A stretch of 64,000 bases of DNA from Rhodanobacteraceae bacterium (GTDB lineage Bacteria > Pseudomonadota > Gammaproteobacteria > Xanthomonadales > SZUA-5): NCBI GenBank assembly GCA_016713135.1, contig JADJPR010000010.1:124001-188000 (forward strand), written 5' to 3'. A program made the translations under genes and the position numbers. Within the stretch, counting starts at the first letter, position 1. Every line of letters begins with the position of its first letter. The notes beneath the pieces were generated by a model. It was not told where the DNA came from, ran no database searches, and saw only the letters and a list, made by a program, of their open reading frames with translations. Positions 25,426-34,282 of this stretch are shown here, piece after piece.

Positions 25426-28400
25426 CCCCTGCCTCCCAACGCGCCCAGCAACTCGTTCGCCATGCGTACCCGTTCCTCGGGCAGCGCCATTTCGCGCTTC
25501 AACTTTAGCTTGTCCTGGCCTTCGAAGGCATAGCGCTTGGGGTCGCGCTGGACCAGGCGGATCAGGTTCATCGGGTCCACCGTGGTCTTCGCCTTGAAGA
25601 TCACGCGGCCGCCGGCGGGGCCGAGTTCCAGCTTGCGGATGCCGAGCGCCTGCGCACGCAGTTTCATCTTCGCGATGATGAACAGGTGTTTGGCCGGGTC
25701 CGGCAGCAGGCCGAAGCGGTCGATCATCTCCACCTGCAACTCGTTCAGCGCCTCGTCGTCGCGCGCGCTGCTGATGCGCTTGTACAGCACCAGGCGGGCG
25801 TGCACATCCGGCAGGTAGTCCTCGGGGATCAGCGCCGGGATGCCGAGCTGGATCTCGACCGCCTGTTCCAGCGCGGCCAGCGGATCGTCCGGCAATCGGC
25901 CTTCCTTGAGCGCGCGCACCGCGCGTTCGAGCATCTCGGTGTAGAGCGTGAATCCGACCGACTCGATCTCGCCCGACTGCCCCTCGCCGAGCAGCTCGCC
26001 GGCGCCGCGGATTTCCAGATCGTGGGTCGACAGGGTGAAGCCGGCGCCCAGCTCTTCCAGCGAGGCCAGCGCATCCAGCCGCTTCTGCGCGTCCTGGGTG
26101 ATCGACTTCTTGTGCGGCACGATCAGGTAGGCGAAGGCGCGGTGGTGCGAGCGGCCGACGCGCCCGCGCAGCTGGTGCAGCTGCGACAGGCCGAAACGGT
26201 CGGCGCGGTTGATGATGATGGTGTTGGCGGTTGGCACGTCGATGCCGGATTCGATGATCGTGGTGCACACCAGCACGTTGAAGCGCTGGCGGTAGAAATC
26301 GAGCATCGCCACTTCCAGCTCGCGCTCGGCCATCTGGCCGTGGGCGACGCGGATGCGCGCCTGCGGGATCAGTTCCTCGACCTCGCGCGCGGTCTTCTCG
26401 ATGGTCTCGACCTCGTTGTGCAGGAAGTAGACCTGGCCGCCGCGGCCGAGCTCGCGCTCGAAGGCCTCGCGCAGCAGCTGCGGATCCCACTGGGCGATGA
26501 AGGTCTTGACCGCCAGGCGGTGCTGCGGCGGGGTGGCGATGATCGACAGATCGCGCAGCCCGGTCAGCGCCATGTTCAGCGTGCGCGGGATCGGCGTGGC
26601 GGTCAGCGTCAGCAAATCGACCTCGGCGCGCAGCTTCTTCAGCTGCTCCTTCTGGCGCACGCCGAAGCGCTGCTCCTCGTCGACGATCACCAGGCCCAGC
26701 TGCTTGAAGCGCACGTCCTCCTGGATCAGCCGGTGGGTGCCGACCATCACATCGACCGTGCCCTTGGCCAGCTCGTCCAGCGCCGCCTTGATCTCCTTGG
26801 GCGTCTTGAAGCGCGACAGCACCTCGACGCGGATCGGCCAGTCGGCGAAGCGGTCGGCGAAGTTGCGGTAGTGCTGCTCGGCGAGCAGGGTGGTCGGCAC
26901 CAGCACCGCCACCTGGCGCCCGGCCTGCGCCGCGACGAAGGCGGCGCGCAGCGCCACCTCGGTCTTGCCGAAGCCCACATCGCCGCAGACCACGCGGTCC
27001 ATCGGTTCCTTCTTGACCAGGTCCGCGAGTACCGCTTCGATGGCCGCGAGCTGGTCCGGGGTTTCCTCGAAGGGGAAGCCGGCGGCGAACTGCTCGTACA
27101 GGCCGCGGTCGATCGTGATCGGCTCGGCGATCCGCGCGCGGCGCTTGGCATACAGCTCCAGCAGCTCGGCGGCGACATCGCGCACCTTCTCCGCGGCGCG
27201 CTTCTTCGCCTTGTCCCAGGCGTCCGATCCCAGCGAGTGCAGCGGCGCATGCTCCGGCGCACCACCGGTGTAGCGGCTGATCAGCTCCAGGCCGGACACC
27301 GGCACGTAGAGCTTGTCGTTGCCGGCGTATTCGATGGTCAGGAACTCGCCCGGCGCGCCGCCGATGTCGAGCGTGACCAGGCCGCGGTAGCGCCCGACGC
27401 CGTGGTCGATGTGCACCACCGGCGCGCCTTCGACCAGTTCGCCGAGGTCGCGGATGATCGATTCCGGATCGCGCTCGCTCTTGCGCCGGCGGCGCTCCTG
27501 GCGCGCGCGCTCGCCGTACAGCTGGCGCTCGGTGAGCACGGTCAGCGCCGGATCGGACAGGGCAAAGCCGTCCGACAGCGTGGCCACCGCCACCGCCCAG
27601 CGCGCATCCCCGGCGCGGAAGGCCTCCCAGCTATCCAGCACCTGCGGGCGCAGGTTCGACGCGGTCAGCAGTTCCAGCAGCGCCTCGCGCCGGCCTGGCG
27701 AATCGGCCGCCAGTAGCACGCGCCCGGGATAGGCGTTGAGGAAGGCCTTCAGCTCGGTGGCCGGTTCCTCGCCCTTGCGCAGCACCGGCAGGCTCGGCGC
27801 CGGCAGCGAGCCGGTGTCGTTGGCGTCCTCGAAGCCACCGATCAGCACGCGCTCGCGGCGGTTCAGTTCGCCGCGCAAATCCGACGGCGGCAGGTACAGC
27901 TCCGCCGGCGGCAGGATCGGGCGCTCGACGTCATGGCTGCGCTGGTTCCAGCGCTCGCCGGTCGCGGCGAAGAAGTGCTCGGCCGCCTCCAGCGCGCTGT
28001 CCTCCAGCACCAGCAGGCTGTCCTTCGGCAGGTAGTCGAACAGCGTGGCGGTGGCATCGAAGAACAGCGGCAGGTAGTACTCGATGCCGGACGGCGCATT
28101 GCCGTTCTTGAGGTCCTGGTACAGCGCCGAGCGGCGCACGTCGAGGTCGAAGCGCTCGCGGATCGCCTCGCGCACGCGCTTCTGGTCCGGCTCGTCGAAG
28201 GGGAACTCGCGCGCGGGCAGCAACTCGATCTTGTCGACCGCACCGGCCGAGCGCTGGGTCTCCGGATCGAAGGCGCGCAGGGTGTCGATCTCATCGTCCA
28301 GCAGCTCGATGCGATACGGCACCTGCGAGCCCGCCGGGTAGAGATCGAGCAGGCTGCCGCGCACCGCGAAATCGCCCGGCTCGATCACCTGACCGACACG

Positions 28401-28859
28401 CCGGTAGCCGGCGCGCTCCAGGCGGGTCGCCTCGCGCTCCAGGTCCAGCCGGTCGCCGCGCTTGAGCATCAGCACGCGGTCGGCGATGTAGCGCGTCGGC
28501 GGCAACCGCTGCATCAGCGTCGACACCGGCACCACCAGCACGCCGCGCGTGACCGAGGGCAGCCGGTACAGCGTGGCGATGCGCTGCGAGACGATGTCCG
28601 GGTGTGGCGCGAACAAATCGTAAGGCAGCGTCTCCCAGTCCGGGAAATGCAGCACCGGGACGCCGGGTTCGATGAGCGCCTGCAGGTCCGCTTCCAGCGC
28701 GTGCGCCGAAGCCGAGTCCCTGGTCGCGGCCACGATCACCCGCCCGGAGATGCGCGCGGTCTCGGTCAGCGCCAGCGCATGCGCCGCCCCGTGCAGCGGC
28801 CGCCAGCGCTTCCACAGCATCGGCGCCTTGGGCAGGGGGAGCGAGAGCAGCTTGGACAT
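25422..28859 (-). CDS. mfd: transcription-repair coupling factor Mfd
   Basis: This 1145-residue protein has the full Mfd layout: an N-terminal UvrB-like module, an RNA-polymerase interaction region, a RecG-like translocase with Walker A GDVGFGKT, DEEQ box (VIVDEEQRFG), a helicase C-terminal part (TIIESGIDVPTANTI, QLHQLRGRVGRS) and the C-terminal TRCF domain. It removes RNA polymerase stalled at DNA damage and recruits UvrA. The C-terminal stop overlaps the csiV start. It is a housekeeping gene with ordinary composition. Confidence 0.97.
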   Translation of the reverse strand: MSKLLSLPLPKAPMLWKRWRPLHGAAHALALTETARISGRVIVAATRDSASAHALEADLQALIEPGVPVLHFPDWETLPYDLFAPHPDIVSQRIATLYRLPSVTRGVLVVPVSTLMQRLPPTRYIADRVLMLKRGDRLDLEREATRLERAGYRRVGQVIEPGDFAVRGSLLDLYPAGSQVPYRIELLDDEIDTLRAFDPETQRSAGAVDKIELLPAREFPFDEPDQKRVREAIRERFDLDVRRSALYQDLKNGNAPSGIEYYLPLFFDATATLFDYLPKDSLLVLEDSALEAAEHFFAATGERWNQRSHDVERPILPPAELYLPPSDLRGELNRRERVLIGGFEDANDTGSLPAPSLPVLRKGEEPATELKAFLNAYPGRVLLAADSPGRREALLELLTASNLRPQVLDSWEAFRAGDARWAVAVATLSDGFALSDPALTVLTERQLYGERARQERRRRKSERDPESIIRDLGELVEGAPVVHIDHGVGRYRGLVTLDIGGAPGEFLTIEYAGNDKLYVPVSGLELISRYTGGAPEHAPLHSLGSDAWDKAKKRAAEKVRDVAAELLELYAKRRARIAEPITIDRGLYEQFAAGFPFEETPDQLAAIEAVLADLVKKEPMDRVVCGDVGFGKTEVALRAAFVAAQAGRQVAVLVPTTLLAEQHYRNFADRFADWPIRVEVLSRFKTPKEIKAALDELAKGTVDVMVGTHRLIQEDVRFKQLGLVIVDEEQRFGVRQKEQLKKLRAEVDLLTLTATPIPRTLNMALTGLRDLSIIATPPQHRLAVKTFIAQWDPQLLREAFERELGRGGQVYFLHNEVETIEKTAREVEELIPQARIRVAHGQMAERELEVAMLDFYRQRFNVLVCTTIIESGIDVPTANTIIINRADRFGLSQLHQLRGRVGRSHHRAFAYLIVPHKKSITQDAQKRLDALASLEELGAGFTLSTHDLEIRGAGELLGEGQSGEIESVGFTLYTEMLERAVRALKEGRLPDDPLAALEQAVEIQLGIPALIPEDYLPDVHARLVLYKRISSARDDEALNELQVEMIDRFGLLPDPAKHLFIIAKMKLRAQALGIRKLELGPAGGRVIFKAKTTVDPMNLIRLVQRDPKRYAFEGQDKLKLKREMALPEERVRMANELLGALGGRG

Positions 28860-28942
28860 CGGCGGGTTGCGGCGGAAAGGGGGCGCGAGGATAACAGCGC
28901 GCCCGCCGCCGGGCGGCTCGGCCGGTTCAGCGGCCGTGGATT

Positions 28943-29297
28943 TCAGCCGGCACTCGCGGTCGGGGCCCTGGCGGCGCCTTCACGCGCATTCGCCGCAGCC
29001 GGCTTCGCCAGCTGCGGATTGACCCGCAGGAGGTGGGCGCCGAGGCCCTCGCCGTAGCCGATCTTCCACTCGTCGGCGACGATGATCACGGGGACGCCGC
29101 GCGGCGTCGGCGGGGCCTCGTACAGGCGCCGCCCGAGCTGGTCGGTCTCCACGTCGAACTCCGCGTAGGCGAGGCCGGCGGCGAGGAAGTCCGCGCGCTG
29201 CTTGCGGCAGTAGCCGCACCAGGTGGCGGTCAGCAGGATCACCGGCTGCCTCGGCCCAGTGGTGTAGTCCACCGATCGCGGCGATCAGCAGCAGCAT
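28943..29297 (-). CDS. glutaredoxin/thioredoxin-fold protein, frameshifted membrane-anchored form
   Basis: The body (frame ending at 28943) has a thioredoxin fold with active site TWCGYC, EFDVETD and the cis-proline GVPVII, as in glutaredoxins. Upstream in another frame, an ATG at 29297 encodes a membrane helix (LLLIAAIGGLHHW). One base removed near 29240-29255 would join them as a 117-residue membrane-anchored glutaredoxin-like protein. Alternatively a GTG at 29272 starts a soluble 109-residue form, but it lacks a ribosome site. Role: thiol-disulfide exchange. A longer start at 29363 is also possible. Confidence 0.65.
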
Positions 29298-29498
29298 GCG
29301 TGTCCAACTCGCCGTGGCGGGCCTCCATCGGAACCGGTGCGAAGCATGCGTGCGATCCGCCATGGGCCCGTTATTGCAGTTGTAAGCAGACGTGAGCGAC
29401 CGGCTTCGCGCACATCTTTGCTTACGCGGGTGGCGCGGCGGGCGGAGACCTTGCTGCTAGCGTGGCCGGTGTCTCGGGATTCGAGGAGTGACTTGACG

Positions 29499-32400
29499 GT
29501 GAGTCGTGGGGTGGGATGCGTGGGGCTTCTGGCGGCGCTGCTGGCATGCGTTCCCGCGGGGGCCGTGCGCGGCGAGACGCCCCTGGTCTACGTGCGCTAC
29601 CCGCGTGTCGGTCCGGCGCCCACACCCGAGGGTGGCGGCTGGTTCGGTAACCTCTATGACGAGCCGTTTCTTGCCTATCCACAGCGATGCTTCGGCAATC
29701 CCGGGGGCACCGGCGCACCCGCCTGTCCCGCGGGGTACGCGGTACCGCAGCCGCCGCTGCTGCCCGATGTCCGCGACCTGTACCGGGTCGTTCCCGGCGG
29801 CGACATCGTCTTGCGGCGTGCGGATGGCAGCGAGCGCGTGGTGGTCGCGCACGACGAGTCGGCCCCGGACGGCACTCAGGTTGGCAGCGTGCTAGACCTC
29901 AACATCTCGCCCGACGCGCGCTGGATCGTCTGGGCCGAGGTCGCCGATGCGCGCGCGGCGGCCAACGAGGCGGGCGTCGGATCGCGTATCGACCTCAAGC
30001 GAGCCTATGTGGGCGACGAAACGAGTCCTGCCTTCGGCGTGCCGCACTGCCTGACGTGTGCGCTCGACTACCAGTTCACCCGCTTCAAGGGCTGGGAGCC
30101 GTCGTTGGACGCGGCGGCGGTGCGGTCGGTGGTGGGCGGGCCGGTCTTCGTCGCCCCGGTCTGGTTGCCGGACGGCCGCATCCTGTTCGGATCGACCATC
30201 GCTGCGGAATCGATCAGCGGTCTTCCCGATTTCTACAACGAGCGGGTGGACTTCTTCGCCACCTCCCAGTTCCAGCCGGCACTGCAACTGTGGACGATGG
30301 ATGCCGATGGCGCGAACCTCACCCAGATCACGCCGGCATTGCCGACCAGGCTGCAGCACCCGACCCTGATGGCGGACGGCAGGGTGGTGGCCACCAGTTG
30401 GGAGATGGCATTCCGCCGGCGCATCCACAACGGCTTTTCGCTGGTCGAACTCAACCTCGACGGCAGTGGCTACCGGCAGTTCTCGCATCGCCACCAGGTG
30501 CTCGCCGCAGTCCCGCATTTCGCGGCGGCGATGCCGGGCGGCGAGCTGTGCGCTGTCGAGTACTACAACGGCCAGACCTTCGGTTTCGGATCCCTGTGGT
30601 GTGCGCCGGGAGCGCCCGCTGGCCCGGACTTCAGCGATGACCCTTTGCAAGCCTGGGGCAGTTTCCTGGCGCAGACGCCCGGCGCGAGCTGGACCCAGGA
30701 CTTGCTGGCGGTGAACTGGACCCGCTCGTTCGGGCAATTCGAGCACTATCCGGACCGCCGCCAGCGCCAGGAGCGGATGGGCGCGCGGCTCGTGACACCG
30801 CGGATGTCCAATTTCGACGTCTCCACCGCAGACTGGAGTGGACGGGTGACCCATCCGGCACCGGGCCCGGGAGACTCGTTGTATCTGGTCTGGAGCCGTG
30901 GTGGCGTGAACCGTGCCGAGGGTGGTGGGCTCCCGGCCGATGCGATGCCGCGCCCGGACGCAGGGATCTACCGGCTTGCGAGTGGCACGGCGACAGCAGT
31001 GCTGGAACCCGACAGCCAGTTCGTGCGCGTAGTCGATACCCTGGCCTATCACGAGATGTGGCCGCGCCCGCTGGTGCCGCGGGCCAGCCTGTTCGCCGAT
31101 GCGCCCACGCCTGCGCCGCCTCCGGGCGAGCCCTATGGCTGGCTGGAAGGCGCGTCGGTGCGCGCGCGCTTGACCCGGCCCGACGGGGTCGACCGCGCCC
31201 GCGGCAGTGTCTTCCCGGAGACCGCCTGGCTGGTGCAGGGCACCGAGGCCGGGATCACCGGGGATTCGGACCTGGTAGGCATCCGCGTGCTGGCGGTGAT
31301 TCCCGAAGGACTTTCGCGGCCATGGTCGCCCGATTTCCCGAACCCCACTCAATATCAGGCGCGCAATCGCGGCTGGTGGTCGCCGGCATTGGACCGCGTG
31401 GCGATCCTCGGGGAAGTTCCCGTGTTGAAACGGGATGCCCAGGGCAACCTGATGAGCAATCCGCAGGACACCGGATTGTCCGGTGCAGTGCAGCCCGATA
31501 CCTCATTCCGCATCCGTGTGCCCGCCGGGGTGGCGATCTTCCAGCAAGGCCTGGACCGGCGCGGCCTCGCCACCTCGACCGAGACCACCTGGCACGCGCT
31601 GGCCTCCGGGGAACGCAAGCGCTGCCAGGGATGTCACTGGCGTACCGCCGAGCTGCCGCGTTTCGAAGACAGCATCGCCGGGCAGGATCCGCAGCGCTGG
31701 ACCGATGTCGCCGAAGCGACGCCGCTGTTCGCCGGCAATGACTCGCATGGCGATCCGGTGGTCGAAGTGGCCGGCGAACGCCTGCTGCGCGTCGAGTGGC
31801 AGCGCGACGTGGCGCCGATCCTGTCGGCGCGTTGCAATACCTGCCACCAGGGTGCATCGCCGGCCGGTGGCCTGGTGCTGGACGGCACGATCGCCACCTA
31901 CCGGCGGCTGGCCGTGCCGCAATCGGACAACCTCACCCTGCCTCAGGTCTCGCCGTGGACGCGCATGTTGCAGGCACGCCAGTCGCGCCTGGCCTGGTAC
32001 CTGTGGGGCGAGCGGCTGGACGGCCGCGCGGATGCGGGCGATCCCGCTGCGCGCGGCGGATTCGACTGGAGCTTCGACCGCAACCAGGTGCGCCAGAACC
32101 ACCCGCCCGCGGCGCTCACCGAAGGCGAGCGCCGGCGCGTGGCGCGCTGGATCGACATCGGCATGCCGATCGACCTGACCGACTGGCACGCCAGCCAGGA
32201 CCCGGCCAACGCCGCGTGGAAGTCGCGTCGCGGCTATCTGCTCGACGACTTGCCGCCGACGCTGGTGCCGGGTGGGCTGCCATGGACCGGCGCGGTGTGC
32301 GCCCCGCCGCAACTGCGCATTGGCGTCTGGGACGACGGTGGCTTGGGGCCCGAGTCGCTGAGTGTTCGCCTGGACGGCGGCATGAACCTTGTGGGACCGC

Positions 32401-32645
32401 AGGGCGGCAACGGCGTGGTCGACCTCACGTTGCCGGCGCTGGGGCCAGGTGCGCACGACATCGAGATCGCGCTGACGGACCTGGCTGGCAATCGCAGCCT
32501 GGCGAATCGCCGATTCGCCATCGATCCGGCGCTGTGCACCGATCCGATCCACCGCGATGGCTTCGAAGGCACGGCGCAAACAACTGCTCACGAATCGCCG
32601 GAATCCGGACAAGACCCCGGACCGGGTGCGGGCCAGGCGGGGTGA
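29499..32645 (+). CDS. secreted di-haem beta-propeller protein, HzsA-related layout
   Basis: The protein is about 1048 residues from a GTG at 29499 (GAGGAG about 10 bases upstream), with a signal peptide (GLLAALLACVPAGAVRG). The N-terminal two-thirds have TolB/PD40-like propeller repeats (DARWIVWAEV, LPDGRILFGS, MDADGANLTQITP). Two haem motifs follow, CQGCH near residue 709 and CNTCH near 779, the latter in VAPILSARCNTCHQG as in cytochrome-c-like PSD domains. The arrangement recalls HzsA-related proteins annotated in many non-anammox bacteria; no hydrazine chemistry is implied. The tail has IHRDGFEG about 26 residues from the end. A second secreted protein gene follows after 32 bases. Confidence 0.75.
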   Translation: MSRGVGCVGLLAALLACVPAGAVRGETPLVYVRYPRVGPAPTPEGGGWFGNLYDEPFLAYPQRCFGNPGGTGAPACPAGYAVPQPPLLPDVRDLYRVVPGGDIVLRRADGSERVVVAHDESAPDGTQVGSVLDLNISPDARWIVWAEVADARAAANEAGVGSRIDLKRAYVGDETSPAFGVPHCLTCALDYQFTRFKGWEPSLDAAAVRSVVGGPVFVAPVWLPDGRILFGSTIAAESISGLPDFYNERVDFFATSQFQPALQLWTMDADGANLTQITPALPTRLQHPTLMADGRVVATSWEMAFRRRIHNGFSLVELNLDGSGYRQFSHRHQVLAAVPHFAAAMPGGELCAVEYYNGQTFGFGSLWCAPGAPAGPDFSDDPLQAWGSFLAQTPGASWTQDLLAVNWTRSFGQFEHYPDRRQRQERMGARLVTPRMSNFDVSTADWSGRVTHPAPGPGDSLYLVWSRGGVNRAEGGGLPADAMPRPDAGIYRLASGTATAVLEPDSQFVRVVDTLAYHEMWPRPLVPRASLFADAPTPAPPPGEPYGWLEGASVRARLTRPDGVDRARGSVFPETAWLVQGTEAGITGDSDLVGIRVLAVIPEGLSRPWSPDFPNPTQYQARNRGWWSPALDRVAILGEVPVLKRDAQGNLMSNPQDTGLSGAVQPDTSFRIRVPAGVAIFQQGLDRRGLATSTETTWHALASGERKRCQGCHWRTAELPRFEDSIAGQDPQRWTDVAEATPLFAGNDSHGDPVVEVAGERLLRVEWQRDVAPILSARCNTCHQGASPAGGLVLDGTIATYRRLAVPQSDNLTLPQVSPWTRMLQARQSRLAWYLWGERLDGRADAGDPAARGGFDWSFDRNQVRQNHPPAALTEGERRRVARWIDIGMPIDLTDWHASQDPANAAWKSRRGYLLDDLPPTLVPGGLPWTGAVCAPPQLRIGVWDDGGLGPESLSVRLDGGMNLVGPQGGNGVVDLTLPALGPGAHDIEIALTDLAGNRSLANRRFAIDPALCTDPIHRDGFEGTAQTTAHESPESGQDPGPGAGQAG

Positions 32646-32677
32646 GCTGCCCGATCCGGTGGCCCAGGAGAATGCTG

Positions 32678-33964
32678 ATGCGACCTGTTTTCCGCCTTGC
32701 CGTTGTCACCGCGCTCGCCCTGGCGACGCGCGCCGCCCCGGTGGCGGCCTTCAGCGAGGATTTGTGTTGGCCTGGCGATGCCAGTGGACTGGTCTCGTGC
32801 ACGCCGTTGCCGGCCGCCTGCGAGCCAGCCGGAACGGTCAGCGGGACCTGCCTGACCGCGGCGGTGGCGGTGTACGCCACGGTGCCCGGCTATGCCCATG
32901 CCCGCAGTGCGCTGCATGCGGATGTCAGCTACCTGCTGGCGCAGGCAGTGGGCTTCGCGGCAGAAGATGCCTACTGGATCGCAGCCTATGACCAGGCGGT
33001 GGACCTCGGCCGCTACGAGCCGGTGGATCGTGCCGGCACGACCGTCGGTGGCGGCCAGCTGGCCACCGCCGTGATCGACGGCTTCGAGCGCAACAACCTG
33101 GCCGATGGCGGGGTGTACTACCACTTCATCGCTCCGCGCGCGCCGCGCACCGGCCCGCCGCAACCGGTCGACGGGCTGCATCCGGACGTGTCGGACGCGC
33201 AGATCGAGGGCTTCCTGGCGCATTTGCGCGCATGGGCGATGCAAGGCGCGGGGACCGGCCGGCCGATCTGCACCGATGGACTGAGCAGCGACACCGGGCT
33301 GGACTATGCCCTGGGCCCGAGCTGTTTCCAGCGGGTCGGCGGCCAGCCGGCGCAGATCGACGGCACGATCTCGGTGTTCGCCACCCAGTCAGTCCCATTC
33401 CAGTCCTTCACCGGCACCCAGGTGGTGGTCAGCGACCAGCAACCCGGCGGGCCGGTCTACGGCAGCGACTTCGACAACGTGGTCGGCGCAGATCCCACGC
33501 GCTCGGCGAATGCGCGCCTGGGCATCTACCTGCATGCGCTGGCCGACCGGATCTCGCACCATGTATGCACCGACAGTTCGGTGCTCGCCGGCCCGCGCGG
33601 CCTGGCGCAGGGCTTCGACGTGGACATGAGCCATGCCGAGTGCACCCAGGGCACGCATGCGCTGCGTCATATCTGGGAGATCGGCGTCGATCCGGCCTTG
33701 CTGGCGCCGGAACACCGCACGCTGGCGGCAGCGCTGGAAGCGATCTACGACGAGTTGCTGGCGTTCGCCGCAGCGCGCGGTGTGCTGCGGCCGGGGGCAA
33801 GCGACCCGGCATTCCGTAGTCGCTGGCTGACCGCTCTGGCGGCCGACTTGCGCAACCCCGACGCGGCGGGTCGCCTAGACGCCCTGGCGCTCCGTGCCTG
33901 TGCCGAGGGCTGGCCGGAGTTCCCGGGCAGCCAGGCGTGCTATTTCAGCAGCGGCTTCGAGTAA
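32678..33964 (+). CDS. secreted protein of unknown function
   Basis: The protein is 428 residues from the ATG at 32678, which has GGAG seven bases upstream; another in-frame ATG at 32672 is too close to it. It has a signal peptide (RLAVVTALALATRAAPVAA), and then many cysteines and a histidine-rich centre (YLHALADRISHHVCTDSS, SHAECTQGTHALRHIW) that could bind metal. It ends in CYFSSGFE. No family is recognised. It follows the di-haem propeller gene by 32 bases, so the two are probably co-transcribed and exported together. Confidence 0.75.
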   Translation: MRPVFRLAVVTALALATRAAPVAAFSEDLCWPGDASGLVSCTPLPAACEPAGTVSGTCLTAAVAVYATVPGYAHARSALHADVSYLLAQAVGFAAEDAYWIAAYDQAVDLGRYEPVDRAGTTVGGGQLATAVIDGFERNNLADGGVYYHFIAPRAPRTGPPQPVDGLHPDVSDAQIEGFLAHLRAWAMQGAGTGRPICTDGLSSDTGLDYALGPSCFQRVGGQPAQIDGTISVFATQSVPFQSFTGTQVVVSDQQPGGPVYGSDFDNVVGADPTRSANARLGIYLHALADRISHHVCTDSSVLAGPRGLAQGFDVDMSHAECTQGTHALRHIWEIGVDPALLAPEHRTLAAALEAIYDELLAFAAARGVLRPGASDPAFRSRWLTALAADLRNPDAAGRLDALALRACAEGWPEFPGSQACYFSSGFE

Positions 33965-34282
33965 ATCATTCACCGGAGGATTCAACTCACTGGGTACCAG
34001 ACCGGGTCGCGAGTCAATGGTTGAAGCTCGTTGGACGCAAAGCAAGCAAAGGTAAAGCGAAAGAACGCCAAGGAGGGCGAATCCCGCAGGACAACCGTTT
34101 CCTGAGTGTTCCTTGCGTCCTCTGTGCCGAGACAAGGGCGGCCCGGGGTGCCGGTCCAGTCGGGGGACAGGTGGTGACGATTGCTATTCTCATGTCCCGG
34201 GCGATGGCGTACAGCGGATGCGAATGACACGCGCAGCAAGCATGGGTGCCCTCCGGCGTCGGTCGGCGAGTCAGCAACAGGC
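33965..34282. repeat. spacer with a decayed CGCAAAGGA hairpin
   Basis: No gene is seen. At about 34032-34135, GGACGCAAAGCAAGCAAAGG on the left and CCTTGCGTCC on the right resemble the two arms of the type I repeat, but the copy is degenerate and lacks the ATGTTCGGTGAGAG head. The rest is unremarkable upstream sequence of the regulator gene at 34283. Confidence 0.5.

Noticed and set aside
29499..32645. Anammox hydrazine synthase
   Set aside because: Only the general layout is shared; no other hydrazine synthase genes, and HzsA-related proteins occur in many non-anammox bacteria.
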